Shown here one piece after another: positions 21,293 through 22,328 of a stretch of DNA of 22,328 nt. The stretch lies in assembly GCA_946478675.1 (NCBI GenBank), contig CAMLEF010000029.1:1-22328 (forward strand). The letters are read 5' to 3'. Under the pieces are notes generated by a model that was not told where the DNA came from, ran no database searches, and saw only the letters and a list, made by a program, of their open reading frames with translations. Numbering within the stretch: the first letter of the stretch is position 1; each line of letters starts with the position of its first letter. Made by a program: the position numbers and the translations under genes. The stretch comes from an uncultured Flavobacteriales bacterium (GTDB lineage: Bacteria > Bacteroidota > Bacteroidia > Palsa-965).

Positions 21293-21546
21293 GGAGGTAT
21301 GTTTTAGGTTTAATGATAGGTTTACAAAAACGAGTGAATATAGAACCCAATAACAGGAATACTCGGTAACAAACGTTTGTTGTCGGCTAAATCAAAGACT
21401 ATCTTATAAATAGTTCGATTCAATCCTCTAAGGCGTTAGTCATCTAAATAATTAATCATAGATTTTTAAGACCACAAAATTCAGAAGACAGCCCGAATTT
21501 CCATCCGGACTGTCCCCTTTCCTATTTAAAGAATCATCTGCTACAC
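21293..21546. other. AT-rich gap without a supported gene
   Basis: The stretch between the 75-aa gene and the SRPBCC gene is more AT-rich than the rest of the window. It contains the perfect 14-bp palindrome AACAAACGTTTGTT at 21368-21381, which could be a regulator-binding site, and a hairpin at 21487-21514 (GACAGCCCGAA with TCCGGACTGTC, two wobble pairs) 32 nt downstream of the SRPBCC stop, a weak terminator candidate. No coding frame is convincing. Confidence 0.5.
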
Positions 21547-22044
21547 TTATTTTGACATCTTCCTCAACACCTCCTCCAAATTGCTCATCGACATCTTGAA
21601 TCCTTCCGTGAAACCTGTCGCCAGCAAACGCTCCATGCGCTCCAGCGATTCGTTGTAGATCTTGATCTTCACCGTTGTCTTCCCGTCCTTTTCGCTGAAC
21701 GTATAATCCCAATCCGAACCGGCAGGTTCAGGATTTCCATCCTTGTCCAGGAACGTGTTGAACATTTTGAAATTCGTCTTCGGCGTAATGGACGTGTATT
21801 TCTGCACCGCCCAGCGCTCCATTCCTTCGGGGCTCACCATCGCATACAGCCGTTGTCCGCCCACTTTGAAATCCATCGATTTCGTTTTGGATACAAACGG
21901 TTTCGGCGCGACCCACTGGTCCAGCAGCTCGGCGGTGGTGAAGGCGTCCCATACCAGCGGGAGCTCCGCGTCAAATTCTCTTGTGATGTGTACCGTTTTC
22001 GCGGCTTTGTCAAGAGTAAAGTCAAATAACAGGTTGTCGTTCAT
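21547..22044 (-). CDS. SRPBCC/AHSA1-family protein
   Basis: A 165-residue START-like (Bet v1 fold) protein of the AHSA1 group. Strand 1 and the first helices are [20 protein letters not shown] and [13 protein letters not shown]; the second part has [35 protein letters not shown] and the long C-terminal helix with [18 protein letters not shown]. The fold binds hydrophobic ligands or assists Hsp90 in other lineages. In many bacteria such genes follow an ArsR-type regulator, as here: the ATG overlaps the regulator's stop (ATGA). The ligand is unknown. Confidence 0.92.
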   Translation of the reverse strand: MNDNLLFDFTLDKAAKTVHITREFDAELPLVWDAFTTAELLDQWVAPKPFVSKTKSMDFKVGGQRLYAMVSPEGMERWAVQKYTSITPKTNFKMFNTFLDKDGNPEPAGSDWDYTFSEKDGKTTVKIKIYNESLERMERLLATGFTEGFKMSMSNLEEVLRKMSK

Positions 22045-22328
22045 TTTTTCTTTTTTTTAAGCGTGGCTAATACGTGGTCTAATTGGTTGAACTGCGTTTC
22101 GAGCATCTTCCGGAATTGCCCGACCCATTTATCGATCTCATCGATTTTCTTTGCGTTGATGTGATAATAAATTTCGCGGCCGCGTTGCTCTTGTTTCAGC
22201 AGTTCACATTCGGTAAGAATTTTAATATGGTTGGATACGGCCTGCCGGCTCGAATCAAAATGTTCGGCCACGGCATTCGGCGTCATCGCCTGCGCTGCAA
22301 TCAAAACCAGGATCGCCCTTCTCGTGGG
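22041..22328 (-). CDS. ArsR-family regulator (5' end outside window)
   Basis: The reading frame is open to the window edge and begins [13 protein letters not shown], the usual first helix of ArsR-type winged-helix repressors (the D-P-T-R-R-A-I-L motif), so only a few N-terminal residues are missing; the TTG at 22304 is not the true start. The recognition helix region is [18 protein letters not shown], followed by the wing [11 protein letters not shown] and a charged C-terminal helix ending in a run of lysines. There are no cysteine pairs for metal binding (one Cys, in TECELL), so this is not a typical metal sensor. It is coupled to the SRPBCC gene and probably represses the pair. Confidence 0.9.
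   Translation of the reverse strand, partial: PTRRAILVLIAAQAMTPNAVAEHFDSSRQAVSNHIKILTECELLKQEQRGREIYYHINAKKIDEIDKWVGQFRKMLETQFNQLDHVLATLKKKKK

Overview
This window comes from a member of the Bacteroidota, probably a fairly GC-rich relative of the Chitinophagales. The phylum call rests on two things seen in the sequence. Three genes carry type IX secretion (T9SS) C-terminal sorting domains or remnants of them, at about 560-776, 3717-3821 and 15632-15860 (complement). Gene starts are repeatedly preceded by the Bacteroidota -7 element TAnnTTTG/A, for example at 4889, 7645, 10094, 11320, 18249 and 20849. The rank below phylum is inference.

Layout. Positions 1-776 hold the 3' end of a T9SS-exported protein. 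Positions 888-2456 hold an orphan small protein, a GreA/GreB-like protein and an alpha/beta hydrolase. Two very small ORFs (2464-2689) precede an MscS channel (2689-3708), followed by a severed T9SS tail, a VOC protein overlapping a GrpB-family protein, and metF (4930-5883). yraN converges on metF. Positions 6696-7334 encode a secreted DUF4412-like protein. Then, on the minus strand, come a 78-residue basic protein, an LD-carboxypeptidase, and a two-gene GerW/YtfJ plus DUF2953 (YtfI-like) unit. A secreted YD-repeat-like protein leads into metG. After an orphan membrane protein there is a minus-strand set encoding a FadL-type porin, a T9SS esterase and an SGNH-like lipoprotein, with an AraC regulator divergent from it. 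The end of the window holds an MFS transporter and DoxX pair, a tRNA-Arg, a 75-residue protein, and an ArsR regulator plus SRPBCC pair cut by the window edge.

How genes work together. The clearest functional unit is 14271-18148: esterase export, a hydrolase-like lipoprotein and outer-membrane uptake of hydrophobic products, possibly under the divergent AraC regulator. MFS/DoxX, VOC/GrpB and ArsR/SRPBCC are translationally coupled pairs with 4-nt ATGA overlaps.

The most unusual signal is not a gene. At least five intergenic regions contain short 7-10 nt 'words' repeated in phase, and in most of them a second arm carries the complementary words, so the whole region is a long imperfect inverted repeat. 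Each locus uses a different word but the same architecture (1671-1727, 5892-5978, 6406-6650, 8771-9142, 13445-14272). One has an internal 91-bp tandem duplication and one encloses an orphan gene plus two near-identical terminators. Other oddities are a partial copy of the 5' part of the tRNA between promoter and tRNA, and an SGNH-family lipoprotein whose catalytic serine position is asparagine.
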